Positions 1 through 7,642 of a stretch of DNA of 17,987 bases are shown here, one piece after another. Numbering within the stretch: position 1 is the first letter of the stretch; every line of letters begins with the position of its first letter. This DNA comes from JADGOV01 sp040002735 (lineage in GTDB: Bacteria; Actinomycetota; Actinomycetes; JADGOV01). Both the position numbers and the translations under genes were made by a program. The notes under the pieces are model-generated. The model did not search any database, was not told the origin of the DNA, and saw only the letters and a program-made list of their open reading frames with translations. The stretch spans positions 1-17,987 of the forward strand of contig JBDUDX010000195.1 of assembly GCA_040002735.1 (NCBI GenBank). The letters run 5' to 3'.

Positions 1-402
1 ACTAGTAGTACCAGTGAGGCTCCGCCTCGGATAGCCGAGGTGCCACTTACCTTGACGGGCGCGGCTGTCGCTGCAGGCCGCAACCCTCCACCGGCGCCGG
101 AGCAGCACGAACTGCCGCGCCTCGCGCCGGCTCACGTTTCACCCGGCTGGCAGCCCAGCCTCGGTTGTCCGGACCACTCTCACTGCGCTGAATCCCAATC
201 CCGGAAGGGGCGGGCCGGTCGCGCTGCGCGACATGGATGCCTTGCGCATCAAGGTTTGGAGCAAGATGCAGCCCTGTCAGAGCCTGCTCTCGAAGCAGCC
301 GAACGTCAACAAGAACTCAAGATCAACGTCAGAGTTTTCAACACTAAGGATCCCTAGTGGCCAGCAGACGCAGTGGTCTCAACCAGGCGACAGGGGGTGC
401 CG
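1..402. other. Leader region without a recognisable gene
   Basis: No reading frame here has convincing coding character or a family I recognise. The first 40 bases contain two overlapping small hairpins, GAGGC-TCC-GCCTC at 16-28 and CCTCGG-ATAG-CCGAGG at about 25-40. Bases about 230-355 are clearly AT-richer than the rest of the window, which could reflect a promoter region for the downstream GGDEF gene or foreign DNA. I saw no convincing c-di-GMP riboswitch core. A 105-aa frame at 40-357 has no family resemblance and I do not call it. Confidence 0.4.
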
Positions 403-1974
403 ATGACGCAAGAGGTCAGCAGTGTTCGTCAAGCCTTTCCTGTCGGGGATGGGCATCGGGAGGGGGTTTGCGCGGTGGCCGGTTCGCGGGCGGTCTTTGG
501 CCGGTATGTTGCGGCCGGTGCGGCCTGTATCGCCGGCTATTTTCGGCTGCCGCCGGCGGGGCAGAACCTCGCTTTTGTGGCGTCGAACTTGGTGGCCTTC
601 ACCGCGATCGTGTTCTCCTGGCGGCGCCGCGGGCTGGCCCCGACGTCGGGTTGGCTGCTGCTGGCCGCGTTCCCGCTGGCTACCGCGGTCGGTAACAGTG
701 TCTACTTCGTCAACGACACCGTCCGTCACGTGGCGCCGTTTCCCTCGATCGGGGACGGGGCTTTCCTCGGCGGCTATCTGCTGCTGGCGGCCGGCCTGCT
801 GCGGCTGCAGCACGCCCGCACCGCCCGGCGCGACCTGCCGGCCGTGTTGGACACGGCGATCATCGCTGTGGGGTTCGCGGCCGCCTCCTGGGTGGTTTTC
901 ATGGCCCCGTTGCTGCACGACTCGGAATCGAGCCTGTTTCAGCGGCTGACCGCCGTGGGCTATCCGGTGGCCGACGTGCTCGTGCTCGCGGTCGCCGCGC
1001 GGTTCTTTCTCACCTCCCGCCGGCGGGGGCCGGTATTCGGCTGGCTGGCCGGCACGGTTGTGATCATGCTGATTGCGGACACCGTCTTCGCCGTCCTGAA
1101 CCTCCTTGGGATCTATCACACGGGGCACCCGATCGACATACTGATCTTGAGCTACAACCTGGGGTGGGGGGCGGTGGCGCTGCATCCGTGCGCCGCCGAT
1201 CTCGCCGTGCCGCCCGAGAGGGCCGCGGCTGCCCGGCCGAGCTGGTGGCGGCTGGCGGCGCTCACCGTCGCATCGCTCGTCGCGCCGGGCGTGTTGATCG
1301 CCCAGGTACTCGGCAACCACCTGCGGGACGTGATCGTCACCGCGAGCGCGTCGGCCTTGCTCTTCCTCCTCGTCGTGGGCCGGATGGCCGGCTTGGTCCG
1401 CGCCCTGGAATCGGTGCTGACCCAGCGCCGGGTCCTGGAGACCCAGCTGGAGCACAACGCCTATCACGATGACCTCACCGGCCTGGCGAACCGGCGGATG
1501 TTCCTCAACGCCGTGCAACAGGCCCTCGAGCGGCGACCCGGTGGCGGCGCCCAGGTGCTGTTCTTGGACCTCGACCGTTTCAAGACCGTCAACGACAGCC
1601 TCGGTCACGCCGCCGGGGACATCCTGCTCACGGTCACCGCGAACCGGCTCCGGGCTGCGTTGAACCCCGCCGACACCGTCGCCCGCCTCGGCGGGGACGA
1701 GTTCGCCGTGCTCCTCAGCGAGCAGCTGGCCGGCCGGTCCCTGCCCGAGGTCTGCGCCGCGTTAACCGCAGCACTAGCGGTGCCGGTACCGGTACACGGC
1801 CTGGACCTGAACGTCTCCGCCAGCATTGGCACCGCGCAGGCCGAACCCGGCGACGGCTTCGAAGACCTGATGCACCGCGCGGACACCGCCATGTACGCCC
1901 AGAAGGCCCGCATCGACCGGCGCGCCAACGCTGCTCCACAACCCAAGCCAGCAGCAGCGACCCAACAACGGTAA
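403..1974 (+). CDS. Membrane-anchored GGDEF diguanylate cyclase
   Basis: Predicted to condense two GTP into cyclic di-GMP at the inner face of the membrane. The 523-aa product has about eight hydrophobic segments across residues 35-330, a short helical linker (about 330-352), then a GGDEF domain (about 352-505). The domain shows the YHDDLTGLANRR entry motif, the metal-binding LDLDRFK (residues 388-394) and an intact GGDEF signature (430-434), so catalysis looks possible. The product-inhibition I-site, normally RxxD five residues before GGDEF, reads NPAD (421-424) and lacks the arginine, so feedback control is probably weak. There is no EAL domain. An in-frame GTG at 373 exists, but the ATG at 403 has AGGGGG at 392-397 with 5-nt spacing and is preferred. 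It stands alone, and the N-terminal sensor input is unknown. Confidence 0.9.
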   Translation: MTQEVSSVRQAFPVGDGHREGVCAVAGSRAVFGRYVAAGAACIAGYFRLPPAGQNLAFVASNLVAFTAIVFSWRRRGLAPTSGWLLLAAFPLATAVGNSVYFVNDTVRHVAPFPSIGDGAFLGGYLLLAAGLLRLQHARTARRDLPAVLDTAIIAVGFAAASWVVFMAPLLHDSESSLFQRLTAVGYPVADVLVLAVAARFFLTSRRRGPVFGWLAGTVVIMLIADTVFAVLNLLGIYHTGHPIDILILSYNLGWGAVALHPCAADLAVPPERAAAARPSWWRLAALTVASLVAPGVLIAQVLGNHLRDVIVTASASALLFLLVVGRMAGLVRALESVLTQRRVLETQLEHNAYHDDLTGLANRRMFLNAVQQALERRPGGGAQVLFLDLDRFKTVNDSLGHAAGDILLTVTANRLRAALNPADTVARLGGDEFAVLLSEQLAGRSLPEVCAALTAALAVPVPVHGLDLNVSASIGTAQAEPGDGFEDLMHRADTAMYAQKARIDRRANAAPQPKPAAATQQR

Positions 1975-2010
1975 GCCGGCCGTACCCGGCCCCGCGCGTA
2001 TTCCTGCCGG

Positions 2011-2220
2011 TCAGCTTGTTCGACGTGGGCCGATGACGGCCGCGCCTGCGGGAACGAGGACGAGGTCGCCATGGAAGCTCGAGGCGACCATCACCGCAGC
2101 CCGCCGGCCGCCCAGCGGCGCCACGATGGCGCTCAGCATCCCGGTCGACTCAGGATCGTGCGGCTCGTCCCCGTTCCACAGCGCCGCCCACGCGATCTGC
2201 GCTGTGTCGTCGCGCCGCAC
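2011..2220 (-). CDS. Small hypothetical protein, 69 aa
   Basis: I do not recognise the family. The frame uses a GTG start with a G-rich stretch just upstream and has about 84% G/C in third positions, which supports real coding. The protein is globular-looking with alternating hydrophobics (SAIVAPLGG, AVMVASSFHGDLVLVPAG) and no signal peptide or cysteine motif. It is divergent from the DUF6319-like gene, with 50 bp between the two starts, so they may share a regulatory region. It could still be a fortuitous frame, since overlapping frames on both strands are common at this GC content. Confidence 0.4.
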   Translation of the reverse strand: MRRDDTAQIAWAALWNGDEPHDPESTGMLSAIVAPLGGRRAAVMVASSFHGDLVLVPAGAAVIGPRRTS

Positions 2221-2270
2221 CCCCGTACGTCCGTCCGGACCGAATTGGCAGCGGCGGCTGAGGGGGTGTG

Positions 2271-2939
2271 ATGCCTGCCGGCCGTCTGGTGCTCCCGCCG
2301 CTCACCGACACGGATGTGGCGGCCCTACGCGCCCAACTCGAGCGTGGCCGTAGCCCGCGAGTGCGACTACGCGCCGGCGGTACCGGCACCGTGGTCGGCG
2401 TGGGCGACCCGGCCGGTGACGGCCCGGAGTACATCCGGGTGAAGGTCACCCTCAACGGCACCCGGGACACCCTGCCCTTTGCCGCAGAAGACCTCGCAGC
2501 AGCCGCCGGCGGCGCGAAAGCCAGCAGCGCGGGGAGCCGCACGCCGTCACCCGCGGCTCCGGCCGCCGCACCGCCAGCCCCGATCCCGCCGGCCGGGTTA
2601 TCGGCGGGTAAGGCCGGGCGCCGGCGGCCGCAGAAGGCGCCGCAGCGCGTAGCGCCGAACGTGGTAATCACGCTGCGTACGGCGGGGCAGGAGTGGCTGG
2701 TCGATGCCGCCCGGGACGGTGTGACGATCACCGAAGGTGTTGCGGTGTCCGCCGAGGTCGTCCAAGCCGTCGCTGACGGCCTGCACGACGCGAAACTGTC
2801 TGGGGCGGTCGCCGACGTGGCCGCTGTGCGCCGTGCGGCCGCCGCTGCCACGGTGGAGCGGCTCCGCGCTGAGCTGGCCGCGGCCGAGGGTCTCCTCACC
2901 AGCTACACCGACGATGCGGGCCGAAGACCCGCCCGGTAG
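2271..2939 (+). CDS. DUF6319-like protein
   Basis: 222 aa from the ATG at 2271, preceded by GAGGGGG ending at 2266; an in-frame GTG sits directly before it at 2268. The N-terminal part (about residues 8-76) is a small beta-rich module containing GTGTVVGVGDPAGDGPEYI and DTLPFAAEDL. A proline/alanine-rich linker (about 82-125) follows, then a second module (about 128-165) with VVITLRTAGQEWLVDAARDG and a C-terminal Ala/Glu-rich helix (about 183-208). This two-module architecture is what I recall for actinobacterial DUF6319 proteins of unknown role, often near mobile elements. The assignment is from memory of the pattern, not a search. The 3' end overlaps the convergent HNH gene by 37 bp. Confidence 0.6.
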   Translation: MPAGRLVLPPLTDTDVAALRAQLERGRSPRVRLRAGGTGTVVGVGDPAGDGPEYIRVKVTLNGTRDTLPFAAEDLAAAAGGAKASSAGSRTPSPAAPAAAPPAPIPPAGLSAGKAGRRRPQKAPQRVAPNVVITLRTAGQEWLVDAARDGVTITEGVAVSAEVVQAVADGLHDAKLSGAVADVAAVRRAAAAATVERLRAELAAAEGLLTSYTDDAGRRPAR

Positions 2940-3490
2940 GTCTCCGCGGGTACCGCTGGGGCGACGGGCAGGGCCAGCTGGTCGGCGTACGGGTTCCCGG
3001 CGGCGGAGGCTGCGGTGAACGCGGCTTGGTTCCAGCCGTCGGCGAGGGCGGCGCGGATCGCCCGGGCCCGACCGGCCGGGCCGCGTAGGTCGACCACGCT
3101 GGTATATCCGCGGGCGCCGCGGCCGCTGCGGTGCATCTGGGCCATGTTCTGCGCGTGGGTCCCGACCCGTAGATGTTCCAGCGCGACGCAGCCGGTCTCG
3201 TTGCAGGAGTGCAGCAGCGGCACCTGGACCGGGCGCAGCCCGTGGGCGAGTTCGAAGACCCGTAGGTGGGGCCGGACGGTCCGCGCGGAGCGGCCGGCGC
3301 CGGACCGGAACCGGCCGTAGCCGTCGTCCCCGATTGCGCCGATCCAGTGGTGGCAGCCACCCGGCCGCGGGTCGATGACCACCTTGGCGAAGAACCGGGC
3401 CAGCTCAGCGGCCGCCGGCGCAGGGAGGACCCGCGACCCGTCCAAGGTCAACTGCACGGGCCCCTTCTCCGAGCTGCCCGGCACGGCCAC
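2903..3490 (-). CDS. HNH endonuclease
   Basis: Predicted metal-dependent DNA endonuclease or nickase of the HNH_3-like group common in actinophages and mobile elements. The 195-aa product has the expected order: CHHWIGAIGDDGYGRF (46-61), RPHLRVFELAHG (73-84), then the metal and catalytic core LLHSCNETGCVALEHLRVGT (92-111) with H94, C96, C101 and H106, followed by QNMAQM (114-119). The usual CDNPxCVNPxHL is altered to CNETGCVALEHL, so the aspartate is Asn and the second Asn-Pro is Ala-Leu. The C-terminal tail GRARAIRAALADGWN...NPYADQLALP resembles the tail of related phage HNH proteins. The GTG start at 3490 lacks a clear ribosome site; a second GTG at 3484 is possible. It is convergent with and overlaps the DUF6319-like gene. 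Confidence 0.8.
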   Translation of the reverse strand: MAVPGSSEKGPVQLTLDGSRVLPAPAAAELARFFAKVVIDPRPGGCHHWIGAIGDDGYGRFRSGAGRSARTVRPHLRVFELAHGLRPVQVPLLHSCNETGCVALEHLRVGTHAQNMAQMHRSGRGARGYTSVVDLRGPAGRARAIRAALADGWNQAAFTAASAAGNPYADQLALPVAPAVPAETYRAGLRPASSV

Positions 3491-3634
3491 CAGCGCAGCG
3501 TAGAACCGGCCGCCGACACTTCCCGGCCATCAGCGGGCCTGAGCGGGCGAATGCCGGCTGCCAGTGGCGGGCCGCAAGCCATGGTCACCGGGAAGCCGGT
3601 TCTGTGGTTGCTCGAGCAGCAAGTTCCGGGGAAA

Positions 3635-3656
3635 GCCGAAACCCCGGCGGTTTGGC
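3635..3656. repeat. Hairpin upstream of the Abi-like gene
   Basis: GCC(g)AAACC and GGTTTGGC form an 8-bp stem with one bulged G around a 5-nt loop. It lies in the 220-bp gap between the HNH start and the Abi-like start, about 45 bp before the proposed -10 box. It could be an operator or a structured scar; no T-tract follows. Confidence 0.35.
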
Positions 3657-3698
3657 CTGCCCGAGGGCTACCAGGGACCGTTCCGGGGTCTTCACAGC

Positions 3699-3704
3699 TA
3701 GGTT
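3699..3704 (+). promoter_or_regulatory. Leaderless -10 box (TAGGTT) of the Abi-like gene
   Basis: TAGGTT matches the actinobacterial TAnnnT -10 consensus and is followed by exactly 6 nt before the GTG at 3711. There is no Shine-Dalgarno. This spacing places the transcription start at or next to the start codon, the hallmark of leaderless mRNA. No clear -35 is visible. Confidence 0.5.
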
Positions 3705-3710
3705 ACCCGG

Positions 3711-4376
3711 GTGCCTTCGCTGTCGCCACTGGTTGATCCCACAACAGCCGGCCGGATCGAGCGAGCGGTCAGTGCGGAACGGTTCGCCGGCTATCGGGCC
3801 GAGTGTGGTGGCGACCGGGTCGCGGCCGTCGAGTTGTACCGGTGGAACGGGGAGTTGAGCGGCGCTTTCTGGGAGACGCTCGGCCACGTCGAGGTGCTTC
3901 TGCGAAACGTGCTCTCCAATCGGCTGGCCGCCCGCCAGGAACGCCTGGGCCGTCCGATGTCCTGGCTCACTGACCCAACCGTCGGTCTGGACAGCCGGGG
4001 CCGGGAGGACATCACGAAGGCCCGGCGGCGGATCCACGCCAAAAGGAAACAACCCAGCGATGGGCAGGTGATCAGCGAGCTTTCCTTGGGGTTCTGGCGT
4101 TTCCTGCTCACCCGCCGCTACCAGGGCCGGCTGTGGCCGGACCTCGCGACCGGTTTCCCACACGCCCCAACCAGGAACCGGCAGCTGGTCGAGGATCCCG
4201 TCGTACGCCTGCATGAATTCCGCAACCGGCTGGCTCACCACCAGCGGGTCTGGAGCGAGCCCGTCGCAGACCGGTACGACGACTGCCTCTTGCTGGCCGG
4301 TTTCATTGACCCGGCAGTCCGGGACTGGATCGGCGCTTCCAGTTCCGTCCCGGCCGTGCTCCGCTCCCGCCCATGA
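3711..4376 (+). CDS. Abi-like (HEPN-type) protein, candidate RNase
   Basis: 221 aa, matching the actinobacterial Abi/Abi_2-like pattern. An N-terminal helix pair contains ELYRWNGELSGAFWETLGHV and EVLLRNVLSNRLAAR (about 41-75), a central stretch contains DITKARRRIHAK (100-111), VISELSLGFWRFLLTRRY (120-137) follows, and the motif FRNRLAHHQRVWSEP spans 170-184. R171-N172 with H176 fits the HEPN Rx4-6H motif typical of RNA-cleaving abortive-infection and toxin proteins. Known members of the wider family stop phage growth or act as toxins; that this one does so is inference. No antitoxin-like partner lies beside it: the nearest plus-strand gene ends at 2939. The GTG start is supported by the leaderless -10 box. 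There is no signal peptide or membrane segment. Confidence 0.75.
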   Translation: MPSLSPLVDPTTAGRIERAVSAERFAGYRAECGGDRVAAVELYRWNGELSGAFWETLGHVEVLLRNVLSNRLAARQERLGRPMSWLTDPTVGLDSRGREDITKARRRIHAKRKQPSDGQVISELSLGFWRFLLTRRYQGRLWPDLATGFPHAPTRNRQLVEDPVVRLHEFRNRLAHHQRVWSEPVADRYDDCLLLAGFIDPAVRDWIGASSSVPAVLRSRP

Positions 4377-4996
4377 CGATCAGGCCTGTCCCGCACAGCC
4401 GTTGGACCGGTGTGGCTAGTCACAGCGGCGAAGCTGCGCCGCCGTCTTGCACGTCACCAGGTCGCTGTCTCCCTCACCTCGCTCGAGCTGATCCAATTCT
4501 CGTTGAACTGCACGCTGACAGCGGATTCACGGGTTGGGACGCCTGCCATCAGCGCCTCTGCTACTCCGGAACCGGCGGGGAGGGGGCCGGAGGGCGCTCG
4601 GGTGGGCGTCGGGGCCACCGGCCGCGGCCGGGTACGCGGCCGCCGGCGAGGAACCGGGCGCGGGCGGCGGCCCGCAGCCGTAGTAGTGCCGGTGGGAGGT
4701 GTTCGGCGCGGAGCTGGATTCCCCATTGCTGCATGCGGTTCCGGACGATTATCTGGAGTCAACGTGACCGGGACGCCGTCGCTCGGCCCCTCTCTCCGAG
4801 GGTTCCGATAGCCGACTGCGCCATCACCTCCGGCCGCTCGCCCCTCGGGCATTTCGGTCAGCGCTGATCGCTCGGCCAGGGTGAGCCTGGCGCGTCCACT
4901 GGCGCAGCGGCGTATTCCAACGCCGCGAATGACGCACAACGGGGGCGACGTGTCTGCCCGGACGCCTGTGATCACTGATTGTTAACCGCGAGATGG
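4377..4996. other. About 620-bp gap, no convincing gene
   Basis: Frames on both strands (for example 4410-4811 plus, 4454-4975 minus) are rich in Arg, Pro and Gly and have no recognisable motifs. A 57-aa minus frame at 4561-4734 (ATG, TAG) begins MQQWGIQLRAEH and then runs into low-complexity Pro/Arg. It might be the decayed tail of a lost gene, but I cannot assign it. No tRNA, repeat array or IS ends are visible. Confidence 0.4.
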
Positions 4997-5836
4997 TCAC
5001 GGCCTCGGCTGGTCGAGGAAGCGGTCCATGACCTTTTCTACCGTGGTGTAGTGCTGGCTGAACCAGAGCATGTGGCTCTCTGCCTCGGACAGGAACAGGT
5101 GAGAGTTCTTGATCTGCGCGGCGAGCAGCCGGGGGTGTGAGAGGGGAACGCTCCGGTCGTAGGTGCTGTGCACGATCAACGTGGGGACTTGGACGTCACA
5201 GGCATCACCGCCCGCGGTGTTGATGTCATTGAGGAAGCCCCGCCGAGAGCGGAACGCGGCGAACAACTGGGCCAGCTCCCGGAGCTGCTGTTCGCTCAGG
5301 CTTGCGACGACGTCGGCGGCGTCCAGGGTGCTCAGGTTCGACATCATCCACCGCACGACAGCTCTCGGGTTCTTCTCCACGAGGAGACGAACGGCGCGCC
5401 AGGTGCCTCCCTCCACAAGGGGGTTGAAGGCGGCGTAGGCCCCGACCCGCGTCCTGGTGTCCGGCCACGGCGCGAAGCTGACCGCACTTTGCAGGATCAG
5501 CTTGTCCACCAATGGGTGGTGCCGCGCGGCGAGCGTCAGGGCCGCCCGGCTTCCTGCGGAGATGCCGACGACGACGACGCGGTCGATCTGTAGATGCCGA
5601 AGGAGTTCCTTGAGGGCGTCAGCCCATCTCGGCAGCTGAGCCCCGGTTCGTAGCGGAGTCCTCCCGTACCCGGGTCGGGAGACGGCCAAGATCGTGAACC
5701 CCTGGTTCAGGAAGTAGTCCTCTCCGAGTCGGACCTCGGCGCTGCAATGCCCGCCGTACTGGAATAGGGCCACCGGGGACCCCGTACCAGCCAGCCGGTA
5801 CTCGACGTCGCCGAACCGGGTGCGAACGACGTCCAC
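4997..5836 (-). CDS. Alpha/beta-hydrolase fold protein
   Basis: 279-aa cytoplasmic serine hydrolase of unknown substrate. The fold is shown by the oxyanion-loop region ALFQYGGH (23-30), the strand and turn AVSRPGYGRT (51-60), the nucleophile elbow VVVGISAGS with Ser93 in GxSxG, the acid Asp227 in IVHSTYDRSVP, and the catalytic His255 in EAESHMLW. All three triad members are therefore present, and the length is normal for the family. A predicted lid lies between about 125 and 205. The Asn-Ser-His loop (NSHLFLSEAESH) is typical of peptidase-S33/haloperoxidase-like members. The GTG start at 5836 has no ribosome site but a well-placed -10 box, so it is probably leaderless. It is divergent from the antiporter gene. 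Confidence 0.88.
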   Translation of the reverse strand: MDVVRTRFGDVEYRLAGTGSPVALFQYGGHCSAEVRLGEDYFLNQGFTILAVSRPGYGRTPLRTGAQLPRWADALKELLRHLQIDRVVVVGISAGSRAALTLAARHHPLVDKLILQSAVSFAPWPDTRTRVGAYAAFNPLVEGGTWRAVRLLVEKNPRAVVRWMMSNLSTLDAADVVASLSEQQLRELAQLFAAFRSRRGFLNDINTAGGDACDVQVPTLIVHSTYDRSVPLSHPRLLAAQIKNSHLFLSEAESHMLWFSQHYTTVEKVMDRFLDQPRP

Positions 5837-5842
5837 GCGGGG

Positions 5843-5848
5843 ACCGTA
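5843..5848 (-). promoter_or_regulatory. Leaderless -10 box (TACGGT) of the hydrolase
   Basis: Read on the minus strand, TACGGT is followed by CCCCGC (6 nt) and then the GTG start at 5836. It fits TAnnnT with leaderless spacing, and no Shine-Dalgarno is present. Confidence 0.45.
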
Positions 5849-5947
5849 GCAGCGCTCGGCTGGGCGCCTGACCCAGATTGGGGGTCGGTTGGCTGGTGAC
5901 CCAGCGAGCCGGATTCTCTGAGCCAGACGCCGCTGTGCGTGGTGGTC

Positions 5948-5965
5948 ACCGCCGCCGGCGGCGGT
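5948..5965. repeat. Perfect 18-bp palindrome between divergent genes
   Basis: ACCGCCGCCGGCGGCGGT is its own reverse complement. It sits about 110 bp upstream of the hydrolase start and about 130 bp upstream of the antiporter start, so it could be an operator shared by both. The sequence is GCC-repetitive, so chance occurrence in GC-rich DNA is more likely than for a mixed sequence. Confidence 0.4.
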
Positions 5966-6081
5966 CGACGACCTGTGGCCGTCCTGTTGGTGTGAGGGCG
6001 CGACGCTGCGGCCGTACGCGGTTCACCGGTAGCCTGCTGCGGGGAGCCGGGAAGCCTGGTCGGCAGTCGCTCCGGCCTGCC

Positions 6082-6088
6082 GAGGTGG
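6082..6088 (+). promoter_or_regulatory. Ribosome binding site deciding a TTG start
   Basis: GAGGTGG lies 4 nt before the TTG at 6093. This strong match to the anti-Shine-Dalgarno is the reason for accepting a rare TTG start. A possible -10 box TAGCCT is at 6030-6035. Confidence 0.6.
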
Positions 6089-6092
6089 TCCC

Positions 6093-7568
6093 TTGCACGA
6101 CAGTCTGACCTTCGGCCTGCTGGTGCTCTGCGCCGCTGGCGCCGCGCTGCTCGCCGTGCAGTCACACGCCGTGGCCGAGCGGATCCGCATCCCGGCGCCC
6201 GCGCTGTTCCTGGTCGCGGCGGCGTTCGCCGTCCGGTTCGTGCCCGGGTTGGAGGAGCCACCGGCCCGCACCGTGGAGCGGATCGTCACAGTCGCGCTGC
6301 TGGTGATCCTCTTCGACGGCGGGATGGGCATCGGCGCCCGGCGGCTTCGCTCGACGGCCCCCGCGGTCCTCAGCCTCGGTGTGCTGGGCACCTTCGCGAC
6401 GGTGGCCGGCGCGAGCGTGCTCGTGCACCTGGTGCTGGGCGTTAGCTGGTATCTGTCGGTGTTGGTCGCGACGGCGATCGCTCCCACCGACCCGGCCGTG
6501 GTCTTTTCCGTGCTCGCAGGGCAGGAGGTCGAAGGCCGTAGCGGGACGGTTCTGCAGGGCGAGTCCGGCGCCAACGACCCGGTGGGGATTGCGCTGATGG
6601 CGGCGCTGCTCGGCGGCGGGTCGCTGACGGGTGGAGCGCTGACGCACGTCGCCGGCACCTTCGTCCTGCAGATGCTCGTCGGGGCCGTCGTCGGGGTTGG
6701 GGGCGGGCGGCTGTTGCTGCTGTTGATGCGCCGGGTGCCGGTGCCCGGTGAGGGGCTGCACCCGGTACGCACCCTGGTTGCCGCGGGGGTGCTGTTCGGC
6801 GCCGCAACGGTCGCGCACGGCTCCGGGTTCCTCGCTGTCTTCCTGGCCGGTGTGGTGATCGGTGACGAGCGGGCACCCTTCAAGCGGGAGATCGAGCGTT
6901 TCCACTCGGCGCTGGCGAGCCTGGCCGAGATCGTCGCGTTCGCCTACCTCGGGTTCACCGTGCACCTGGACGTCCTGGCCCGCCAGGACGTGTGGCTGCC
7001 CGGGCTAGCTATCGGCGCCCTGCTCGCGGTCCTGGTGCGCCCGGTCGTTGGCCTGCCGCTGCTGCTGCCCGCCCGGCTGAGCCGGGGCGAGACGGCGTTC
7101 GTGCTGTTCGCCGGGCTCAAGGGTGCGGTGCCCCTGCTGCTGGGCAGCCTGCTGGCTCCCTTGGCCGGCGGGGACCGGCTCTACGGCGTCGTCGTAGTCG
7201 TCGTGCTGGTGTCCGTGCTGTGCCAGGGCAGCCTCGTGCCAACCGTCGCCCGGCTGTTGGGCGTACGGATGCGCACCGTCGAGCCGGCACCCTTCGCCTC
7301 CGGAATGCGCCTTCGGGAGGAGCCGTCGGGTGAGCGGCGGCTGACCGTCGCCGCCGGGTCCCTGGCTGATGGCAGCCGGATCAACGAGCTGCCCGGGCTG
7401 GCAGAGGGCAGCTGGGTCAGCATGGTGCTGCGGCATGGCGCCCTGGTCCCGTTACGCGGTCACACCCGCCTGCTCGCCGGCGACGAGGTGCTGCTCCTCG
7501 TCGACCCCGAACAAGACGCCCGCAACGTAACCGCGCTGTTCACCCACTCCGACAAAACCGCCGGCTGA
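6093..7568 (+). CDS. CPA1-type cation/proton antiporter with TrkA_C domain
   Basis: 491-aa membrane antiporter expected to exchange Na+ or K+ for H+ across the cytoplasmic membrane. About 12-13 hydrophobic helices fill residues 5-390. The ion-binding core is visible as ATAIAPTDPAVVFSVL (about 126-141) and GESGANDPVGIAL (156-168), with the paired Asn161-Asp162 typical of the NhaP/CPA1 branch. FAGLKGAVPLLLGSLL is the conserved late helix. After the last helix a soluble tail (about 405-485) contains VAAGSLADGSRINELPGL and HTRLLAGDEVLLLVDPEQD, the pattern of an RCK_C/TrkA_C regulatory domain. This organisation suggests an NhaP2/CvrA-like potassium/proton antiporter rather than a simple Na+/H+ exchanger, but ion choice cannot be read from sequence. 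It is convergent with the recombinase operon. Confidence 0.92.
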   Translation: MHDSLTFGLLVLCAAGAALLAVQSHAVAERIRIPAPALFLVAAAFAVRFVPGLEEPPARTVERIVTVALLVILFDGGMGIGARRLRSTAPAVLSLGVLGTFATVAGASVLVHLVLGVSWYLSVLVATAIAPTDPAVVFSVLAGQEVEGRSGTVLQGESGANDPVGIALMAALLGGGSLTGGALTHVAGTFVLQMLVGAVVGVGGGRLLLLLMRRVPVPGEGLHPVRTLVAAGVLFGAATVAHGSGFLAVFLAGVVIGDERAPFKREIERFHSALASLAEIVAFAYLGFTVHLDVLARQDVWLPGLAIGALLAVLVRPVVGLPLLLPARLSRGETAFVLFAGLKGAVPLLLGSLLAPLAGGDRLYGVVVVVVLVSVLCQGSLVPTVARLLGVRMRTVEPAPFASGMRLREEPSGERRLTVAAGSLADGSRINELPGLAEGSWVSMVLRHGALVPLRGHTRLLAGDEVLLLVDPEQDARNVTALFTHSDKTAG

Positions 7569-7606
7569 CACGCCACGCCATTCCCCCGACAGAGCTACAA
7601 AGGCCC

Positions 7607-7621
7607 CCCGCATCGGGCGGG
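7607..7621. terminator. Weak hairpin between convergent genes
   Basis: CCCGC and GCGGG form a 5-bp stem around a 5-nt loop (ATCGG), inside a C-rich/G-rich stretch between the stops of the antiporter (7568) and the zinc-ribbon protein (7643). There is no T-tract. It may serve as a bidirectional terminator of the U-less type used in actinomycetes, but support is thin. Confidence 0.25.
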
Positions 7622-7642
7622 CGAGGTGCGGCAACAGCTGCG

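Noticed and set aside
60..340. Possible c-di-GMP or c-di-AMP riboswitch before the GGDEF gene
   Set aside because: The conserved core and tetraloop-receptor sequences of known classes were not found, and pairing is unconvincing.
40..357. 105-aa frame in the leader region
   Set aside because: No recognisable motif or ribosome site, and low coding character in an AT-shifted region.
379..1608. 409-aa minus-strand frame opposite the GGDEF gene
   Set aside because: Composition is His/Arg/Gln/Gly-rich with no family motif; the plus strand encodes a clear GGDEF protein, so this is a shadow frame.
4454..4975. 173-aa minus-strand frame in the 620-bp gap
   Set aside because: Arg/Pro/Thr-rich low-complexity translation with no motif; other frames over the same bases are equally open, as expected for GC-rich non-coding DNA.
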